This document shows, piece after piece, positions 8,889-21,910 of a stretch of DNA of 64,000 nt. Both the position numbers and the translations under genes were made by a program. The DNA lies in the NCBI GenBank assembly GCA_958295985.1, contig OY282432.1, forward strand, positions 3,071,001 to 3,135,000, given 5' to 3'. Position 1 is the stretch's first letter. Every line of letters begins with the position of its first letter. Under the pieces are notes generated by a model, which saw nothing but the letters and a program-made list of their open reading frames with translations, searched no databases and was not told the origin of the DNA. The DNA is from an uncultured Candidatus Binatia bacterium (GTDB taxonomy: Bacteria > Desulfobacterota > Binatia > UBA9968 > JAJDTQ01).

Positions 8889-8908
8889 AGGCTGCTCGAA
8901 CACGGGCT

Positions 8909-8935
8909 CCCTCACCCCGGCCCTCTCCGAGAGGG
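8909..8935. repeat. REP-like palindromic sequence before recG
   Basis: CCCTCACCCCGG is followed by a 6-bp hairpin, CCCTCT and AGAGGG around CCG. Sequences of the form CCCTCACCCCGGCCCTCTCC are widespread intergenic palindromes in GC-rich proteobacteria. The copy lies between carB and recG, inside the longest recG reading frame, which argues for a later recG start. This is the only copy I saw. Confidence 0.5.
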
Positions 8936-9012
8936 CGCGGCCGAACCTCATGGAGTACCGGAAGCGCCGCCCTCCGAAGGACGGGTCCGGTCTCGGCCCG
9001 GCGCACCGGCAC

Positions 9013-12237
<3,225 letters not shown>

Positions 12238-12238
12238 C

Positions 12239-13357
12239 TCAATCCCCGGCGCCGGCCATCAGTCCGCGAAAGCGGGAAAAGAGATACGCCGCGTCATGCG
12301 GACCCGGCGACGCCTCGGGATGATACTGGACCGAGAAGATCGGGTGTTCGCGGTGCCGGAGGCCCTCCACGGTCCGGTCGTTGAGGTTCACGTGGGTCAC
12401 CTCCACCGCGCCCTTGAGGGAGTCCGCGTCCACGGCAAACCCGTGGTTCTGGGTGGTGATCTCCACCTTTTCCGTGGTGAGGTCCATGACCGGCTGGTTG
12501 CCGCCGTGGTGGCCGAACTTGAGCTTGAAGGTGCGCCCGCCCAGGGCCAGCCCCAGGATCTGGTGCCCGAGACAGATACCGAAGATGGGGTACCGGCCGA
12601 CGAGCTGCCGCACGTTGTCGGCCGCGTAAGGGACGGCCGCGGGGTCCCCGGGACCGTTGGACAGGAAGATGCCGTCCGGCTCCAGCGCCGGCAGCTCGCC
12701 GGCGGGCATCCACGCGGGCACCACCGTCACGCCGCAGCCGGCCTCCACCAGGCCTCGCAGGATATTGAACTTGATCCCGTAGTCGTAGGCCACCACGTGG
12801 AAGTCCGGCGCCCGGCCCGGCCCGAAACCGCTTCCCATCCGCCAGCCTCCCTGGTTCCACCGGTAGGGCTCCCGGCAGGTCACGTCCTTCACCAGATCTC
12901 TGCCTGCAAGTCCCTCGATCTGCTGCGCTTTCGCGGCCAGTCCCGCGGAATCCCGGCTCACGGTGGAGATGATCCCTTCCTGAGCGCCACGCTCGCGTAT
13001 GTGGGTGACCAGGGAACGCGTATCCACCCCCTCGATGCCCACGATGCCGTGCTCCTGCATGTAGGCGTGCAGCGCCCGGGTGGCGCGCCAACTGCTCGGC
13101 ACGGGGCAGTACTCCTTGACGATGAAGCCCTTGACGTGGGGCCGGCGCGATTCGTCGTCCTCCGGGTTGACGCCGACGTTGCCGATCTCGGGATAGGTCA
13201 TGGCGACGAGTTGGCCCTCGTACGAAGGATCGGTGAGGATCTCCTGGTATCCCGTCATGCTGGTATTGAAGACGACCTCCCCCGCGGCCTCCCCTTCACT
13301 GCCGAAGGAGCGGCCGGCAAACGAAGTCCCGTCCGCCAGTGTGAGCGTGGCTTTCAT
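12239..13357 (-). CDS. carA: Carbamoyl-phosphate synthase small (glutaminase) subunit
   Basis: 372 aa. It releases ammonia from glutamine for CarB. The start [18 protein letters not shown] is typical, and the glutaminase domain carries the nucleophile Cys in [16 protein letters not shown] and the catalytic His in [13 protein letters not shown]. The ATG at 13357 is chosen; a longer frame to 13558 is low-complexity shadow of lepB. It lies 31 nt after the lepB stop and one base before carB. Confidence 0.97.
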   Translation of the reverse strand: MKATLTLADGTSFAGRSFGSEGEAAGEVVFNTSMTGYQEILTDPSYEGQLVAMTYPEIGNVGVNPEDDESRRPHVKGFIVKEYCPVPSSWRATRALHAYMQEHGIVGIEGVDTRSLVTHIRERGAQEGIISTVSRDSAGLAAKAQQIEGLAGRDLVKDVTCREPYRWNQGGWRMGSGFGPGRAPDFHVVAYDYGIKFNILRGLVEAGCGVTVVPAWMPAGELPALEPDGIFLSNGPGDPAAVPYAADNVRQLVGRYPIFGICLGHQILGLALGGRTFKLKFGHHGGNQPVMDLTTEKVEITTQNHGFAVDADSLKGAVEVTHVNLNDRTVEGLRHREHPIFSVQYHPEASPGPHDAAYLFSRFRGLMAGAGD

Positions 13358-13388
13358 GAGATGAACCGGTGCGTTTGCCGTCCTGAAG

Positions 13389-14078
13389 TCAATGGATGAG
13401 GCGGCCGATGCGCCACCAGCGCAAGCGGCCGTTTTCCGAGTCCCAGGACCAGTACTTGACGAAGGCGCGCCCGCGGACGTCCTCGATGGGCACGAAGCCC
13501 CAGAAGCGGCTGTCGAAACTGCGGTCCCGGTTGTCGCCCATGACGAACACGTGGCCATCGGGCACCTTCACCGGGCCCAGGTTGTCTCGGACATGGTCGG
13601 CGCCCAGAGAGATTCCCCGGTCCTCGAAACGGGCGTGGGCATCCTCCACCAGATCCCCGTTGATGTAGACCTTCTTGTTGCGGATGACCAACTCGTCGCC
13701 CGGCACCGCCACCACCCGTTTGACGAAGTCCTTGCAACGGTCCTGGGGATACACGAACACGATCACGTCGCCGCGCTCCGGGATGTCCCATTCCACGGCA
13801 TGGGCGCCCCGGGCCAGATCGACGCAGCCGGCGAAGGGGATCCAGTTGACGTCCGGAAACCGTATGCCGTAGGACAGCTTGTTGACCAGGATATGGTCGC
13901 CGATGGCCAGGGTGGGGATCATGGAGCCCGACGGAATCTTGAAAGCCTGCACCACGAAGGCGCGCAGGAACAACGCCGCCACCAGGGCGATGAGGATCGC
14001 TTCCGTGTACTCCCGAAAGACCGATTTTCTGCGCTTTGGATGTCCGGACACGTTGAAATCTAACACTTCACCCGGCAA
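13389..14078 (-). CDS. lepB: Signal peptidase I
   Basis: 229 aa. It cleaves signal peptides on the outer face of the inner membrane. A single N-terminal anchor (about 27-45, [18 protein letters not shown]) is followed by the catalytic serine in [10 protein letters not shown] and the general-base lysine in [14 protein letters not shown]. Box [15 protein letters not shown], is present. It starts 9 nt after the lepA stop, the classic lepA-lepB arrangement. Confidence 0.96.
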   Translation of the reverse strand: MPGEVLDFNVSGHPKRRKSVFREYTEAILIALVAALFLRAFVVQAFKIPSGSMIPTLAIGDHILVNKLSYGIRFPDVNWIPFAGCVDLARGAHAVEWDIPERGDVIVFVYPQDRCKDFVKRVVAVPGDELVIRNKKVYINGDLVEDAHARFEDRGISLGADHVRDNLGPVKVPDGHVFVMGDNRDRSFDSRFWGFVPIEDVRGRAFVKYWSWDSENGRLRWWRIGRLIH

Positions 14079-14087
14079 CTTTGAACA

Positions 14088-15887
14088 TCAGACCTTCAGG
14101 ACCGCCAGGAACGCCTCCTGCGGTATCTCCACCCGCCCCACGGACTTCATGCGCTTCTTGCCTTCTCGCTGGCGCTCCAGGAGCTTGCGCTTGCGGGTGA
14201 TGTCGCCGCCGTAGCACTTCGCGGTGACGTTCTTGCGCAACGCCTTCACCGACTCCCGAGCGATGATGCGGCTGCCGATGGCTGCCTGTATGACCACTTC
14301 GAAGAGCTGTCGCGGGATCAACTCCCGCATCCGTTGCACCATGTCCCGCCCCCGCACGTACGCCTTCTCTCGGTGAACGATCAGCGACATGGCGTCCACC
14401 ACGTCGCTGTTGATGCGGACGTCCAGCTTGACCAGCTTCGACGGCCGCATCCCCGCCATCTCGTAGTCCATGGAAGCGTAACCGCGGCTCAGGGACTTCA
14501 GCCGGTCGTAGAAGTCGTAGACGATCTCGTTCAGCGGCAGCTCGTAGGTGACTATGGCGCGGTTGAGTCCGGCGTAGCGCAGCTCCTGCTGTATGCCGCG
14601 CTTTTCCTCGCAAAGCTTGAGCACGCCTCCGAGGTAGTCCTGCGGCAGATGAATCGTGGCGCGAATGAAGGGTTCCTCGATCTGCTCGATGTCGGCCTCG
14701 TTGGGGAAAGCCACCGGATTGTCGATGGCCAGGACCTCTCCGGCGTGGGTGGTAACCTGATAGACCACGGTGGGAGCCGTGGTAATCAGGACCAGGCCGA
14801 ACTCCCGTTCCACCCGTTCACGCACGATGTCCAGATGCAGCAGCCCGAGAAAACCGCAACGAAAGCCGAAGCCCAGGGCCTGGGAGGTCTCCGGCTCGTA
14901 GGTGAAGGACGAATCGTTCAGGCTGAGCTTCTCCAGCGCCGTCCGCAGCGCCTGGTACTGGCCCGAGTCCGCCGGATAGAGGCCGCTGAACACCACCGGT
15001 TTCAACGGCCGAAAACCCGCCAGCGCTTCTCGAGTGGGCCGCTTTCGAAGGGTGACCGTGTCGCCGATGCGGGCCTCGTGAATGTTCTTGATGGCGGCCA
15101 TGAGAAAGCCCACCTCGCCCGGACCGAGACTCTCCACCTCCACCGGACCCGGAGCGAAGACCCCCAGCCGGCTGACCTCGAACACGCCGCCGGTGGACAT
15201 GAGGCGGATGGAATCACCGGTGCGGACGCTCCCTTCGAAGATGCGCAGCAGGATCACCGCGCCGTGGTAGGGATCGAACCAGCTATCGAAGACCAGGCCG
15301 CGCAGGGGCGCCTCCCGCTCTCCCAGGGGCGGCGGGAAGTTGGCCACGATGCCTTCCAGCACGGCCTCGATGCCGGTGCCGTTCTTGGCGCTGGCCAGGA
15401 TGGCCTGGGAGCCGTCCAGGCCGATGACGTCCTCAATCTCGTGTTTGACCCTTTCCGGATCCGCGCTCGGCAGGTCGATCTTGTTGATGACCGGAAAGAC
15501 CTGAAGGTCGTGGTCCAGCGCCAGATAGACGTTGGCCACGGTCTGCGCCTCCACCCCCTGGGCGGCGTCCACCACCAGGATCGCCCCTTCGCAGGCGGCC
15601 AGGCTCCGGGAGACCTCATAGGTGAAATCCACGTGCCCCGGGGTGTCGATCAGGTTCAGGATGTAGTCCTCGCCCGCGGGCGACCGGTAATCGAGACGCA
15701 CCGGACTGGCCTTGATGGTGATGCCGCGCTCGCGTTCCAGCTCCATCTTGTCCAGGAACTGGTCGGTCTTCTCACGCTCGCTCAGCGCGCCGGTATACTC
15801 CAGCAGCCGGTCTGCCAGCGTGGACTTGCCGTGGTCGATATGCGCGATGATGCAGAAGTTTCGGATGCGGCTGTTATCCACGACCAC
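14088..15887 (-). CDS. lepA: Elongation factor 4 (LepA)
   Basis: 599 aa. This ribosomal GTPase affects initiation and back-translocation. G1 [10 protein letters not shown]3 DTPGH and G4 NKID are intact, and the LepA-specific C-terminal domain ends [15 protein letters not shown]. The start is GTG at 15887, inside the last codons of ugd with a 14-base overlap, so it is coupled to ugd. The GTG start gives [18 protein letters not shown], matching the family's N-terminus. Confidence 0.97.
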   Translation of the reverse strand: MVVDNSRIRNFCIIAHIDHGKSTLADRLLEYTGALSEREKTDQFLDKMELERERGITIKASPVRLDYRSPAGEDYILNLIDTPGHVDFTYEVSRSLAACEGAILVVDAAQGVEAQTVANVYLALDHDLQVFPVINKIDLPSADPERVKHEIEDVIGLDGSQAILASAKNGTGIEAVLEGIVANFPPPLGEREAPLRGLVFDSWFDPYHGAVILLRIFEGSVRTGDSIRLMSTGGVFEVSRLGVFAPGPVEVESLGPGEVGFLMAAIKNIHEARIGDTVTLRKRPTREALAGFRPLKPVVFSGLYPADSGQYQALRTALEKLSLNDSSFTYEPETSQALGFGFRCGFLGLLHLDIVRERVEREFGLVLITTAPTVVYQVTTHAGEVLAIDNPVAFPNEADIEQIEEPFIRATIHLPQDYLGGVLKLCEEKRGIQQELRYAGLNRAIVTYELPLNEIVYDFYDRLKSLSRGYASMDYEMAGMRPSKLVKLDVRINSDVVDAMSLIVHREKAYVRGRDMVQRMRELIPRQLFEVVIQAAIGSRIIARESVKALRKNVTAKCYGGDITRKRKLLERQREGKKRMKSVGRVEIPQEAFLAVLKV

Positions 15888-17178
15888 GTCCTATGGAATA
15901 GTAGATGAAACCCTGTTGCCGCATCACCGCCGGTTCATAGAGGTTGCGGCCGTCGAATACCACCGGCTGATGCAGCAGCTCTTTGAGGCGCGCGAAATCC
16001 GGACTGCGGAACTCGTTCCATTCCGTCAGGATCAGCACCGCGTCGGCCCCGGCGACGACCTCATAGTTGTTATCGCCGTATTCGATCCTGTCTCCATAGC
16101 GCTTCCGCGCCTCTTTCCCGGCCTCGGGATCGAACGCCCGTACCCGCGCCCCGGCCTGCAGCAAGCCGTCGATGACCCGGATCGCCGGAGACTCCCGCAT
16201 GTCGTCGGTGCGGGCCTTGAACGAAAGGCCCCAAAGCGCCAGCGTGCGCCCCGCCAACGCGTTGCCGAAATGCCGCTCGACTTTCTCCAGCAACAGGCCC
16301 TTCTGGGTTTCGTTGACCCGATCCACGGCCTGGAGCAACGGCATCTCCAACTCGTCCCCGCCCATGGCGATCATCGCCCGGATGTCCTTGGGCAGGCAGG
16401 AGCCGCCGAAGCCGATGCCGGGATAGATGAAGTGGGGGCCGATGCGGTGGTCGAGCCCCATGATGCGCCGGACCTGCTCGACGTCCGCGCCTTCCTTCTC
16501 GCACAGCCGCGCGGTCTCGTTGATGAAGGAGATCTTCGTCGCCAGTATCGCGTTGGCCGCGTACTTGCTCATCTCGGCGCTGCGGGAGTCCGTGAGGATG
16601 ACGCGGTTTCCCCTGCGCATGAAGGGCTCGTAAAGACTCTGGAGGCGTTCCAGCGAGCCGGCGTCCTCACCGCCCAGCACTACCCGGTCGGGCTTCATGA
16701 AATCCTCTACCGCGGTCCCCTCTTTCAGGAACTCCGGATTCGACACCACCGCCACCGGATGTTCGGTCCCGGCCTCGATGATCTCCTTGACCCGGGCGGC
16801 CGTGCCCACCGGCACCGTGCTCTTGGTCACCACGATCTTGCCGCCGTTCATGGCCCGGGCGATGGTTTCCGCGGCCGCGAACACCTGGCTCAAGTCGGCC
16901 CCGCCCGCCGATACCTGGGGCGTGCCCACCGCGATGAAGACGACCTCGGCGCGCCTGACGGCCTCGGCGGGATCCGTGGAAAAGGACAGCCTGCTTTCCC
17001 GGGTGTTGCGTTGAATCAGATCCTCGAGCCCCACCTCGTAAAAGGGCACACGCCCCTGCCGGAGCTGTTCGATCTTGGTCTCGTCGATGTCGACGCAGAC
17101 CACGTCGTTGCCGGTCTCGGCGAAGCAACTCCCCGTGACCAGCCCCACGTAACCGGTACCGAGCATTGCTATGTTCAT
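15874..17178 (-). CDS. ugd: UDP-glucose 6-dehydrogenase
   Basis: 434 aa. It oxidises UDP-glucose to UDP-glucuronate for envelope polysaccharide. A Rossmann motif, [19 protein letters not shown], opens the protein, and the catalytic cysteine lies in [10 protein letters not shown] at about residue 260. The ATG at 17178 is chosen; 18 extra codons upstream read into the GC-rich palindromic repeat. The 3' end overlaps the lepA GTG start. UDP-mannose or GDP-mannose relatives exist, so the substrate is inferred. Confidence 0.92.
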   Translation of the reverse strand: MNIAMLGTGYVGLVTGSCFAETGNDVVCVDIDETKIEQLRQGRVPFYEVGLEDLIQRNTRESRLSFSTDPAEAVRRAEVVFIAVGTPQVSAGGADLSQVFAAAETIARAMNGGKIVVTKSTVPVGTAARVKEIIEAGTEHPVAVVSNPEFLKEGTAVEDFMKPDRVVLGGEDAGSLERLQSLYEPFMRRGNRVILTDSRSAEMSKYAANAILATKISFINETARLCEKEGADVEQVRRIMGLDHRIGPHFIYPGIGFGGSCLPKDIRAMIAMGGDELEMPLLQAVDRVNETQKGLLLEKVERHFGNALAGRTLALWGLSFKARTDDMRESPAIRVIDGLLQAGARVRAFDPEAGKEARKRYGDRIEYGDNNYEVVAGADAVLILTEWNEFRSPDFARLKELLHQPVVFDGRNLYEPAVMRQQGFIYYSIGRGRG

Positions 17179-17230
17179 GCCATCGTCTCGATTCTGATTC
17201 CAGGCAACCGCGTGCGCGTGCGGCCGTCGC

Positions 17231-17255
17231 ACGGAGGGGTTTCAAACCCGCCCGT
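17231..17255. repeat. GC-rich palindromic repeat, copy A
   Basis: An imperfect palindrome around GGGGTTT-C-AAACCC, in the opposite orientation to most copies: its reverse complement contains CACGGGCGGGTTTGAAACCC. It lies between the PfkB kinase stop and the ugd start, 53 nt before ugd. Confidence 0.75.
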
Positions 17256-17274
17256 GCCCGCAATGCGCGAAGTG

Positions 17275-18180
17275 TCAGCCGTGAAAACGGGTCAACTCCA
17301 CGAACCGCCGGTAGCGCTCATCGACCTCTCCCCGGTCCAGCGCCATCAGCCGCCGGGGGCCGAAATCCTCCACGGTGAACGACGCGGTGACGTTGCCGTG
17401 CACGATCGCGCGCCGGAGCCCGTCGTCGCCGGCGACACCGTCGGCGGCCAGGCAACCCATGAAGGCGCCGGCAAAGGAGTCGCCGGCGCCGGTGGGGTCC
17501 AGCACCTCTTCCAGAGGATAGGCCGGCACCACGAAGGACGAGGAATCCGAGAACTGGAAGACGCCGTACTCGCCGCGCTTGATGAGCACCGTCCGGGGGC
17601 CCATCTTCAGGATGACGCGGGCGGCCCGGACCACGTTGTCGTGCCCGCTCAGCATGCGCGCTTCCGAGTCGTTGATGACCACGGTCTCAACCCGCTCCAG
17701 GACCTTTCTCAACTCCCCGGGAGTCTCGTGGATCCAGTGATCCATGGTGTCGCAGGCCACCAACCGCGGCTGCTCCAACTGCGACAGCACCTCCAACTGC
17801 GCCGCCGGGTGCATGTTGCCGAGGAAGACATACTCCGTGTCCTCGTAGCCGGCGGGCAGCCGCGGAACGAAGTCCAGCAGCACGTTGAGCTGGACCTCCA
17901 GAGTATCACGCACGTTCAGGTCCTCGTGATAACGCCCGTGCCAGAAGAAGGTCTTGCCCGCGTTCCGCTGCAACCCCTCCAGGTCCACCCCGCTCCGCGA
18001 CAGCGCGGTCAGGTGCTCATCGGGAAAATCCTCGCCCACCACGCCGACGATCCGCACCGGAGCGAAGACCGAAGCGGCCAGCGCGAAGTACGCCGCCGAC
18101 CCGCCCAGGACCCGATCGACGCGGCCGTGCGGGGTCTCGATGGAATCGAAGGCCATGGAGCCCACTACCAGAACACTCAT
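17275..18180 (-). CDS. PfkB-family carbohydrate/nucleoside kinase
   Basis: 301 aa. It has the ribokinase fold with signature 2, DPTGAGDSFAGAF (about 247-259), containing the catalytic Asp and anion hole, and an N-terminal substrate lid around GGSAAYFALAA. The start VLVVGSMAFDSIETPHG supports the ATG at 18180; a longer frame starts in a repeat. It follows the MTA phosphorylase, separated by repeat B. MTA cleavage yields adenine and methylthioribose-1-phosphate, so a role in nucleoside or sugar salvage is likely, but the substrate is not recognisable. Confidence 0.85.
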   Translation of the reverse strand: MSVLVVGSMAFDSIETPHGRVDRVLGGSAAYFALAASVFAPVRIVGVVGEDFPDEHLTALSRSGVDLEGLQRNAGKTFFWHGRYHEDLNVRDTLEVQLNVLLDFVPRLPAGYEDTEYVFLGNMHPAAQLEVLSQLEQPRLVACDTMDHWIHETPGELRKVLERVETVVINDSEARMLSGHDNVVRAARVILKMGPRTVLIKRGEYGVFQFSDSSSFVVPAYPLEEVLDPTGAGDSFAGAFMGCLAADGVAGDDGLRRAIVHGNVTASFTVEDFGPRRLMALDRGEVDERYRRFVELTRFHG

Positions 18181-18233
18181 GGTCGCAAACCTCCCGGAAA
18201 CGCCGTCCTTCGACTTTGCTCCGCCGCGCGGAT

Positions 18234-18254
18234 GGGCGGGTCTGAAAGCCGCCC
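18234..18254. repeat. GC-rich palindromic repeat, copy B
   Basis: GGGCGGGTCT-G-AAAGCCGCCC, arms pairing with two mismatches, followed by CCTGCA as in copy D. It is located between mtnP and the PfkB kinase. Confidence 0.75.
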
Positions 18255-18336
18255 CTGCAACAGCCTTGTGCGAGCCCCCGGCCGAAACCGGGTCAAGGGG
18301 CACCCCGTTCGAAAGCAGTCCGGTTTCCCTGCACGT

Positions 18337-19200
18337 TCAGAGATATTTGTCTATCAGCGGCGCCAGCTTCTTCCGGGCAGCCTCGGGGATCACGGAGCGG
18401 TCCGTGACGATGGCGAGGCTCAGGGCCGCGGCGCAAGGGCAGGTCCGCTCGGGCGACAGGCGTTCCAGCGTACCCCGGATGATCCGTTTGGCCACGTCCG
18501 CGTTCTTCTGCAACACCGCTATGACTTCTTCGATATCCACGTCGCCCGCGGCTTCGTTCCAGCAGTCGTAATCGGTCGCCATGGCGATGGTGGCGAAGCA
18601 GATCTCCGCCTCTCGGGCCAGCTTGGCTTCCTGCAGGTTGGTCATGCCGATGATGTCGGCGCCCCAACTCCGATGAAGCGCGGATTCCGCGCGGGTGGAG
18701 AACTGCGGCCCTTCCATGCAGACGTAGGTTCCGCGGCCGTGCACCCGAATGTCCTCGTTGGCGGCCGCCCCCGCCACCACCGCTCTCAGGTCGTTGCACA
18801 ACGGGTCCGCGAACTGGACGTGGGCCACGATCCCGTTGCCGAAGAAGGTGCTGGGACGCCTGTAGGTGCGGTCGATGAACTGGTCCGGCAGCACCACGTG
18901 GCCCGGCTCGATCTCTTCCTTGAGACTGCCCACCGCGCTCACGGACAGGATCCGGCCGACCCCCAGCTTCTTCATGCCGAAGATGTTGGCGCGATTGTTG
19001 ACCTCGGTGGGCAGGAGGCGATGCCCCTTCCCATGACGTGGCAGAAATACCAGATCCACGCCGCCGAGGGATCCCAGCACGAAGGGACCGGAGGGCTCGC
19101 CGAAAGGAGTGTCCACCTCCACCTCGCGCACCGCGCTCAACCCCTCCATCTCGTAAAGGCCGGTACCGCCGATGACGCCCAAGGTCGTGTTCTGTTCCAT
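18337..19200 (-). CDS. mtnP: S-methyl-5'-thioadenosine phosphorylase
   Basis: 287 aa. It phosphorolyses MTA, the by-product of polyamine and related synthesis, to adenine and 5-methylthioribose-1-phosphate. The N-terminal phosphate loop LGVIGGTGLYEMEGL, the motif FLPRHGKGHRLLPTEVN, and MEGPQFSTRAES with later TDYDCWNE are characteristic of the trimeric PNP/MTAP group. The tDYDcW pattern favours MTAP over purine nucleoside phosphorylase. It begins 31 nt after rlmN. Confidence 0.93.
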   Translation of the reverse strand: MEQNTTLGVIGGTGLYEMEGLSAVREVEVDTPFGEPSGPFVLGSLGGVDLVFLPRHGKGHRLLPTEVNNRANIFGMKKLGVGRILSVSAVGSLKEEIEPGHVVLPDQFIDRTYRRPSTFFGNGIVAHVQFADPLCNDLRAVVAGAAANEDIRVHGRGTYVCMEGPQFSTRAESALHRSWGADIIGMTNLQEAKLAREAEICFATIAMATDYDCWNEAAGDVDIEEVIAVLQKNADVAKRIIRGTLERLSPERTCPCAAALSLAIVTDRSVIPEAARKKLAPLIDKYL

Positions 19201-19231
19201 CTTCCTGGTCCCCTGCCCCGTAACGGGGCCT

Positions 19232-20323
19232 TCAAGCGGCCGACGTGTCCGCCGCGTGGTACAACTGTCCGCAGGCCGCCTGAATGTCGTCGCCCCGGGG
19301 CCGCCGCACGTTCACCTGAACCCCCCGTGCCCGCAGCGTCTCCCCGAAGCGCTCGATGGCAGGGTCCGGCGGCCGGCGGTAGCCGCTCCCCTCGTGGGGG
19401 TTGAAGGGAATCAGGTTCACCTTGCAACGGATGCCGCGGAGCTTCCCCGCAAGCTCGGCAGCATCCGCGGCGAGATCGTTCAAGCCGCTGATCAGCAGGT
19501 ACTCGAAGGTGATGCGCTTGCGCCGCGGCACCGGCAGGGAACGGCAACACTCAAGCAACTGCGCAACCGAATACTTGCGGTTCACCGGCATGAGCTCGGA
19601 CCGCACCGCGTCCCGCACCGAATGCAGTGAAATCGCCAGGTTGACCCGGGTCTCCTCCATGAGCCGGCGCATCTGCGGCAACAAGCCCGCGGTGGAAACG
19701 GTAATTTTGCGGGGCGAGATGCCCATTCCGCTGCGGGCGTCGGTGATGACGTCCAGCGCCCCGCGGGTAGCGTCGTAGTTGGCCAACGGCTCGCCCATGC
19801 CCATGAAGACCAGATTCGAGATTCGCGTACCCTCCGGGCCGCGGCGTTGCACCTCCAGGACCTGGTCCACGATCTCCGCCTGGGTGAGGTTGCGCTTCAG
19901 CCCCATCCGCGCGGTGGCGCAAAAGACGCAGCCCAGGCCGCACCCCACCTGCGTCGACAGGCACAGCGTCACCCGGTCCGCCTCCGGTATGTAGACCGTC
20001 TCCACGACGCTGCCGTCGCCCAGACGAAAAAGATACTTGACGCTGCCGTCGCGGGATTCAAGGCACTGCTGCATGGCCAGGCTGCCGACGACGAATTCCC
20101 CGGCCAGAGCCTGCCGCAACGCCCCGGAAAGGTCGGTCATGCCTTCGAACGAGGTCGCGCGCTTGCGGAAGAGCCATCGTCTTATCTGATCGGCCCGATA
20201 GGCGGGGAGCCCGCGGGCGTCCAGCCAGGCGCTCAACTCGGGTTGGCTCAGGCCCTCGACGGGCCGGCGATGATCCCGTGAACCGCGGTCGGGGCGGGCC
20301 GTCTGCGTTCCTGCTTCGATCAT
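19232..20323 (-). CDS. rlmN: Dual-specificity 23S rRNA/tRNA adenine C2-methyltransferase
   Basis: 363 aa. This radical-SAM enzyme makes m2A2503 in 23S rRNA and m2A37 in some tRNAs. The cluster motif is C-x3-C-x2-C in CGLGCVFCATARMG. The second catalytic cysteine is near the C-terminus in AACGQLYH. The ATG at 20323 is chosen; an upstream ATG at 20524 would translate the inverted-repeat element directly before the gene. A 12-base gap separates this ATG from the element, so rlmN's promoter may lie in or beyond it. Confidence 0.95.
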   Translation of the reverse strand: MIEAGTQTARPDRGSRDHRRPVEGLSQPELSAWLDARGLPAYRADQIRRWLFRKRATSFEGMTDLSGALRQALAGEFVVGSLAMQQCLESRDGSVKYLFRLGDGSVVETVYIPEADRVTLCLSTQVGCGLGCVFCATARMGLKRNLTQAEIVDQVLEVQRRGPEGTRISNLVFMGMGEPLANYDATRGALDVITDARSGMGISPRKITVSTAGLLPQMRRLMEETRVNLAISLHSVRDAVRSELMPVNRKYSVAQLLECCRSLPVPRRKRITFEYLLISGLNDLAADAAELAGKLRGIRCKVNLIPFNPHEGSGYRRPPDPAIERFGETLRARGVQVNVRRPRGDDIQAACGQLYHAADTSAA

Positions 20324-20334
20324 GGAAATGGAAT

Positions 20335-20498
20335 CCAGTGTGGTGTCCTCGATAAACGGTGGATAATCTGCTGGTCCTTTGCCGTCGGCTACGTGGCTCC
20401 GCCTCGCGTGGTATGGGCCACTGCTCGTTGTCGCGCCTTGCCGACGACGAAAAGTCCTGCCGCACCTTTTCCACCGTTTATCGAGGACACCACACTGG
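20335..20498. mobile_element. MITE-like element with perfect 29-bp terminal inverted repeats
   Basis: Bases 20335-20363, beginning CCAGTGTGGTGTCCTCGATA, are the exact reverse complement of 20470-20498. The interior is also partly self-complementary (GCCGTCGGC near 20391 against GCCGACGACG near 20440), so the element could fold as one long hairpin. It is too short to encode a transposase. No clear target duplication flanks it. Related ends appear as degraded pieces near 23190-23206 (AGGACACCACGCTAGG) and 25552-25574 (GTCAGTGTGGTGTC). Confidence 0.75.
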
Positions 20499-20531
20499 CA
20501 CCATGCGAGTGCCCGGGAACTCATGCGACAC

Positions 20532-20552
20532 GGGCGGGTTTGAAACCCGCCC
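20532..20552. repeat. GC-rich palindromic repeat, copy C (closest to consensus)
   Basis: Perfect ten-base arms GGGCGGGTTT and AAACCCGCCC flank a single G, with the shared flanks CAC before and CTACG after. It lies 33 nt beyond the inverted-repeat element, between rlmN and ndk. Confidence 0.85.
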
Positions 20553-20613
20553 CTACGGCCGCCACGTCCTGCCGACGGCGAGAAGTTCCGTGCGTCTCGC
20601 GCGGAGGCAGCCG

Positions 20614-21039
20614 TCAGGACCCGGACGGCTGGATCTCGTCGGCTTCGAAGAAGAACGCGATCTCCGCGGCCGCGGTCTCGGGCGCGTCGGAGCCGTGCAC
20701 TGCGTTGGCCTCCACGTTGGCGCCCCAGTCTTTGCGGATCGTCCCCGCGGCCGCCTTGGCCGGGTCCGTGGCCCCCATGATCTCGCGGTTTCGGGCGATG
20801 GCTCCGTCGCCCTCGAGGACCGACACGAAAATGGCGCCCGTGGACATATACTCGGTCAGGCTGTTGAAGAACGGCCGCTCGCGGTGCACTTCGTAGAAAG
20901 ACTCCGCCCGCTGCTTGTCCAACCGGGTCAGCTTCGCGGCCACCACCTTGAGGCCCGCGTGCTCGAAGCGGCTCAGGATGTCCCCGATCAGGCCCCGGGC
21001 CACGGCTTCCGGCTTGATGATCGACAGTGTTCTCTCCAT
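20614..21039 (-). CDS. ndk: Nucleoside diphosphate kinase
   Basis: 141 aa, normal length. It equalises NTP pools through a phosphohistidine. [18 protein letters not shown] at the start and [20 protein letters not shown] near the end, with the catalytic His, are diagnostic. It begins directly after sucD (one base between the stop and this ATG), so it is read with the succinyl-CoA synthetase genes, whose NTP product it can redistribute. Confidence 0.97.
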   Translation of the reverse strand: MERTLSIIKPEAVARGLIGDILSRFEHAGLKVVAAKLTRLDKQRAESFYEVHRERPFFNSLTEYMSTGAIFVSVLEGDGAIARNREIMGATDPAKAAAGTIRKDWGANVEANAVHGSDAPETAAAEIAFFFEADEIQPSGS

Positions 21040-21040
21040 G

Positions 21041-21910
21041 CTATCCCAATGCCTCTTTCATGGTTTGCCCGATGTCCGCAGGGGAGGGCGCCATCCGCAC
21101 GCCCGCGCCACGCAGGGCCTCGACCTTTTCCGCCGCGGTCCCCTTGCCCCCGGATATGATGGCGCCGGCATGGCCCATGCGCTTGCCCGGGGGCGCGGTC
21201 CGGCCCACGATGAAGCCCACCACCGGCTTCTTCATATGCGCCCGGATCCACTCCGCGGCGTCCTGCTCGGCGCTGCCGCCGATCTCTCCGATGAGTACCA
21301 CCGCCTCGGTCTCGTCGTCGTCGTTGAACCTGCCGAGCACGTCTACGAAGTTGAGCCCGCGGATGGGATCGCCGCCGATGCCGACGCAGGTGGACTGTCC
21401 CAGGCCCAGCCGCGTGAGCTGGTCCACGGCCTCGTAAGTCAGCGTGCCGCTGCGGGAAATCACGCCGATGGCGCCGCGCTTGTGGATATCTCCGGGCATG
21501 ATCCCGATCTTGCACTCGCCGGGGGTGATGACGCCCGGACAGTTGGGCCCCACCAGCACGGTGCCGCGATCCTTCAGGTAGCGCTTCACCCGCATCATGT
21601 CGTGGACCGGCACGCCCTCAGTAATGCAGACGACCAGGGGCACGCCGGCGTCCGCGGACTCCAGGATGGCGTCCGCGGCAAAGGGCGGCGGCACGTAGAT
21701 GACGCTGGCGTTGGCCGCGGTCTCCTGAACCGCCTGCTCCACGCTGTCGAACACCGGGATCCCCTCGAAGGAGGTCCCGCCCTTTCCCGGGGTGACGCCC
21801 GCCACCATTCGGGTGCCGTACTCCCGGCATGCCCTGGTGTGGAACTGGCCCGTTGCGCCCGTGATCCCCTGGGTCAGGACGCGCGTCCCGGCATTGACGA
21901 GGATGCTCAT
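21041..21910 (-). CDS. sucD: Succinyl-CoA synthetase alpha subunit
   Basis: 289 aa. With SucC it converts succinyl-CoA to succinate with substrate-level phosphorylation. The CoA-binding fold opens [23 protein letters not shown], and the phosphohistidine is in [14 protein letters not shown]. The start ATG overlaps the sucC stop in ATGA. Confidence 0.97.
   Translation of the reverse strand: MSILVNAGTRVLTQGITGATGQFHTRACREYGTRMVAGVTPGKGGTSFEGIPVFDSVEQAVQETAANASVIYVPPPFAADAILESADAGVPLVVCITEGVPVHDMMRVKRYLKDRGTVLVGPNCPGVITPGECKIGIMPGDIHKRGAIGVISRSGTLTYEAVDQLTRLGLGQSTCVGIGGDPIRGLNFVDVLGRFNDDDETEAVVLIGEIGGSAEQDAAEWIRAHMKKPVVGFIVGRTAPPGKRMGHAGAIISGGKGTAAEKVEALRGAGVRMAPSPADIGQTMKEALG

Noticed and set aside
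15712-19404. A 1230-codon plus-strand open frame
   Set aside because: It is exactly antisense to ugd, the PfkB kinase, mtnP and part of rlmN, has no recognisable motif and reflects the high GC third positions on the other strand.
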